Assembly: GCA_050303435.1 (NCBI GenBank) | Contig: JBNLBT010000030.1 | Span: forward strand, 1-31,624 | DNA: 31,624 bases | Source of the DNA: JBNLBT01 sp050303435 | Lineage (GTDB): Bacteria; Pseudomonadota; Gammaproteobacteria; Xanthomonadales; Marinicellaceae | Direction of reading: 5' to 3' | Shown here: positions 29,227 to 31,624 of the stretch, in pieces | How positions within the stretch are numbered: the first letter of the stretch is position 1 | How the letters are laid out: every line of letters begins with the position of its first letter | The notes under the pieces: generated by a model | The model's database searches: none | The model's input: the letters and a program-made list of their open reading frames with translations, nothing else | What the model was told of the DNA's origin: nothing | Translations under genes and position numbers: made by a program

Positions 29227-31202
29227 GCCTCTGAAGACCCCGCTGACAAACTGCGTCGCAAGCGCTCCAGCGCTGCGCGGGTTTTTTCCAGATGCCGCGT
29301 CTGATCGCGGTGGCCGTAGCGTGCGCGGATGTAATGGTGTCTGAATTGGGCAATGCCCAGGGCCAGTTCGGGGTGTGCGTGCGACAGGCGCCGACACACC
29401 CGATCCACGCCGACATCGCCATCGGCCTGGCTGAGCTTGAAGGCGCGCAGAAAGGCCCGCCAAATGCGCTCGGGCTCCGTGGTTGTGGCGCGGTTGGCGA
29501 GCCAGAAGAACAGCGCAAACAAAGCGGATGTGACAATAAATACGGCGGCAATCAAGGTGCCAAAACTGCGCGCCTCAAAGCGTTCAAAACCCATCAACTC
29601 AAACAGCGCGGCCTGTTGTTCACTGGAGAAACTGCGCACCCAGCGATTCCAGTCGTAGCGCAAGGCGTCGTATCGATTGCGCATGGTGCGCACCCACGCG
29701 TAGTCAAACCAGCCCCTGCGTTCATCGAACAACCCCGCATTGCCTGACCGCACCCGTTGCGGCGACACCGCAGCGGTGGGGTCAACCCGGTGCCAGCGCC
29801 CGTCGGCGAGATACACTTCAGACCAGGCGTGCGCGTCCGACTGCCGGACCAACAGATATTCTCCGTTGTCAAGCCCGCCCTGATAGCCGGTGACCACGCG
29901 CGCCGGGATGCCCGCGGCGCGCATCATGAAAGTAAATGCCGATGCGTAGTGTTCACAAAAACCTTCTTTGCTGTCGAATAAAAATTCATCGACGGTGTTG
30001 CCGCTCAGCGGGGGTGGGCTCAGTGAGTAGGCAAAGCGATCGGTTCTGAACCAGTCCAGCACGCGCTCAATCAGCGCCTGTTCAGAGCGCAGCTCGGTCC
30101 GCCAGCGTTGCATCAACGCGCGTGTTTTCGGGTTACTGGCCGGCGGCAATTGCAACAGCAGATCACGGTGGTTCTGTGTCAGCTGCATTGGCATCGGATC
30201 GGCGAGCACAGATTTCATGTTGAAATGTTTCAGTTGATTGATCTTGATTGGCGAGTAGAGAATGCCATCGGGCAGGATGAAATGCCCTTGCGGTGGGTCA
30301 ACCAACCAGTCCAGGGGAAACAGGTAATTCTGCCCACTGGGTTCCATCTCCATCTCGTATTCAAGCTGTGGCCGCTGCGCCAGCACTTGAGCATCCAGCG
30401 TGCGGCGCAGGGATCTGTGTTTCTGGCGTCGCCAAGTGGTGCCATCAAAATGCCACAACACCGGACCGCGCCAATACAGCGCACTGTTTGGCGGATACGC
30501 ACCGTCGCTGAAGGTGACTCTGAACGCGGGCGAATCATCGGCAATCAGGTTGATGATGGAGCCGGGGCTCATTTCATCGCTGATGCCGGTGGTGCCCTGG
30601 CCGAACAGATCGGGCGAACCCCATATGGGCGACCCAAGGCGTGGAAACACCAGGAAAAAGAGCACCGCCACCGGCACAGACAGGGCCAGCATACTGGCGG
30701 TTTTCTTCAATTCCTTTTTGTCCAGCACGCGCGGCGAACCGGCGGCGTGGATGACCCCGAGGGTGTGTGTGGTCAGATACACTGATATCAGCATGTACAG
30801 CAACATGGTGATGTCTTGATTGTACAAAAACCGTGTGATGACAATGAAATAACACAAGATGGTGATCATCAGGGCATCGCGACTGATGTGCGATTCCAGC
30901 AGTTTCAACACCGTCATGGTGATCAGAATGGTGACACTGATTTCGCGCGACAGTCCCAGGCCCTGGGAATACACAATCAGTGCCAGGGTCAGCAACGCGA
31001 TCAACATCAGAAAAGTGGTGTAAATTCTTTTCAGCTGTCGAACCTGCGCGTAATAGCGATAGGTGAACACGGCAATGACCAGCGGCACAAACCAGAATGG
31101 CATGCGCGGAATGTGTGGCAGCAAAGCAAACCCCAGGGCAATGTACAGCCAAATCAGTCCTTTGGTGGTCAATTGAGTTTGTGGGCGTTCAGTTGATTTC
31201 AT
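29223..31202 (-). CDS. TgpA-like transmembrane protein with transglutaminase-like domain (DUF3488 / transglutaminase / DUF4129)
   Basis: A 659-aa inner-membrane protein. Residues ~15-190 hold about six membrane segments (DUF3488-type). A large periplasmic part follows with a papain/transglutaminase fold whose triad is C416 (SKEGFCEHYASAF), H458 (SDAHAWSEVY) and D474 (WHRVDPTAAV). One more membrane segment lies at ~565-585, and the cytoplasmic tail is DUF4129-like. Pseudomonas TgpA has this layout and is important for viability there. The start overlaps the end of the DUF58 gene by 14 bases, matching the usual moxR-DUF58-tgpA operon. The substrate is unknown. Confidence 0.92.
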   Translation of the reverse strand: MKSTERPQTQLTTKGLIWLYIALGFALLPHIPRMPFWFVPLVIAVFTYRYYAQVRQLKRIYTTFLMLIALLTLALIVYSQGLGLSREISVTILITMTVLKLLESHISRDALMITILCYFIVITRFLYNQDITMLLYMLISVYLTTHTLGVIHAAGSPRVLDKKELKKTASMLALSVPVAVLFFLVFPRLGSPIWGSPDLFGQGTTGISDEMSPGSIINLIADDSPAFRVTFSDGAYPPNSALYWRGPVLWHFDGTTWRRQKHRSLRRTLDAQVLAQRPQLEYEMEMEPSGQNYLFPLDWLVDPPQGHFILPDGILYSPIKINQLKHFNMKSVLADPMPMQLTQNHRDLLLQLPPASNPKTRALMQRWRTELRSEQALIERVLDWFRTDRFAYSLSPPPLSGNTVDEFLFDSKEGFCEHYASAFTFMMRAAGIPARVVTGYQGGLDNGEYLLVRQSDAHAWSEVYLADGRWHRVDPTAAVSPQRVRSGNAGLFDERRGWFDYAWVRTMRNRYDALRYDWNRWVRSFSSEQQAALFELMGFERFEARSFGTLIAAVFIVTSALFALFFWLANRATTTEPERIWRAFLRAFKLSQADGDVGVDRVCRRLSHAHPELALGIAQFRHHYIRARYGHRDQTRHLEKTRAALERLRRSLSAGSSEA

Positions 31203-31624
31203 CGATGCGGTACAGGGCCAGTGCTTTCATGCATTGCAGATAGTGGCTGTGTGTGGAGTCGGCTGCGGCCGTGAAACCCGGCAGAGTGAGTCGATAGGTC
31301 AAGCCTTTTTGGTGGGCCTGACCGATCCAACCGCTGAGTCTGGATAATTGATCTTCCAGGTTGCTGAGTCCGGTGCAGTTCAGATCAAAATGCAACTCAG
31401 ACCCTTGCGGCCGGTGAAAATCTTTCAGCAGCGTCTGGTCCATTTGTGCGCTTTTTTTCCATGCGATGTCGCGCACCGGATCACCGGGTTGGTAGTCGCG
31501 GAGCCCGGCATAGCTCGTGAGGTGCTCCGACAGGCCCCGTCGGGCTCGCTCCGAGCCCGACCAGCGTGTGCGCGGCTCGAGGCCCGCGACCGCGACAGTC
31601 CGGGGTCGGACGACGAGCCGCTCG
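31189..31624 (-). CDS. DUF58 domain-containing protein (partial, 5' end outside the window)
   Basis: The frame is open from the window edge to the stop at 31189 (about 144 codons). The key DUF58 motif reads LRDYQPGDPVRDIAWKKSAQ, followed by LKDFHRPQGSELHFDLNC. DUF58 proteins usually stand between a MoxR AAA+ ATPase and a TgpA-type transglutaminase; their function is not settled, but a von Willebrand A-like fold is expected. The first 41 codons in the window, from 31501 to 31624, have about 76% GC and codon choices (GAG, CTC, GTC, CGA) unlike the remainder, though the frame and the DUF58 likeness continue. Confidence 0.85.
   Translation of the reverse strand, partial: ERLVVRPRTVAVAGLEPRTRWSGSERARRGLSEHLTSYAGLRDYQPGDPVRDIAWKKSAQMDQTLLKDFHRPQGSELHFDLNCTGLSNLEDQLSRLSGWIGQAHQKGLTYRLTLPGFTAAADSTHSHYLQCMKALALYRIDEIN
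31501..31624. other. high-GC terminal segment of different composition
   Basis: I count 94 G+C in 124 bases (76%), against 65 in the 120 bases before it (54%). It includes a perfect 8-bp inverted repeat, CGGGCTCG/CGAGCCCG (31541-31548 and 31552-31559). The change comes right beside the conserved DUF58 RDYQPGDP codons. Confidence 0.7.

Noticed and set aside
1..31624. CRISPR arrays, tRNA or rRNA genes, insertion sequences, prophage
   Set aside because: No spaced direct repeats, cloverleaf sequence, transposase or phage-like gene was found on either strand by reading.

Overview
This 31.6-kb window looks like chromosomal core DNA from a gammaproteobacterium of moderate GC content. The evidence is the end of a division/cell-wall (dcw) cluster in the order murC-ddlB-ftsQ-ftsA-ftsZ-lpxC, a clpS-clpA pair, dut next to a long membrane-anchored AlgC-type phosphomannomutase (an arrangement known from Pseudomonas and Xanthomonas relatives), a phasin-like protein and a TgpA-type transglutaminase. 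One secreted protein ends in ...YLNSFE. From memory, unchecked, similar C-terminal tails are frequent in Marinicella, Wenzhouxiangella and Lysobacter relatives, so a Lysobacterales-like origin is my best but uncertain guess. I see no rRNA, tRNA, CRISPR array, transposase or phage gene.

Layout. 1-5426 (+): murC (3' end), ddlB, ftsQ, ftsA, ftsZ, then lpxC behind its own promoter. 5460-6719: a TPR-like protein (-) divergent from a phasin-like protein (+), which ends in a strong terminator. 6851-12339: an IscA-type Fe-S carrier (+) convergent with a four-gene minus-strand operon metK-ahcY-metF-class V aminotransferase. This operon joins SAM synthesis, SAH removal and methyl-THF supply to a cysteine-desulfurase-like enzyme. 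12475-14008 (+): a YihG-like acyltransferase overlapping a protein with a 25-residue repeat. 14032-16853 (-): dut-algC. 17068-18301 (+): radC and an unknown gene. 18385-21049 (-): gpmA-dxs. 21226-21565 (+): two tiny overlapping ORFs. 21549-24072 (-): trmB followed by an SLC13-type transporter. 24317-26155 (+): a large secreted protein. 26255-26473 (+): infA. 26489-31624 (-): DUF58 protein (5' end cut by the window), TgpA-like transglutaminase, clpS, clpA.

Most genes are ordinary housekeeping genes with intact motifs. The places that deserve a second look are small. They are the exact 25-residue repeat protein (13340-14008), the tiny ORF pair before the SLC13 transporter, the class V aminotransferase in the methyl-cycle operon, the near-perfect palindrome over the metK start region, a terminator-like hairpin in front of radC, the secreted protein with its short C-terminal tail, and an abrupt jump to about 76% GC in the last 124 bases, inside the DUF58 gene, which looks like an assembly chimera or a recombination joint. 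I did not find a convincing new multi-gene system. Start sites that differ from the longest open frame were chosen by family alignment from memory and by Shine-Dalgarno (SD) position.
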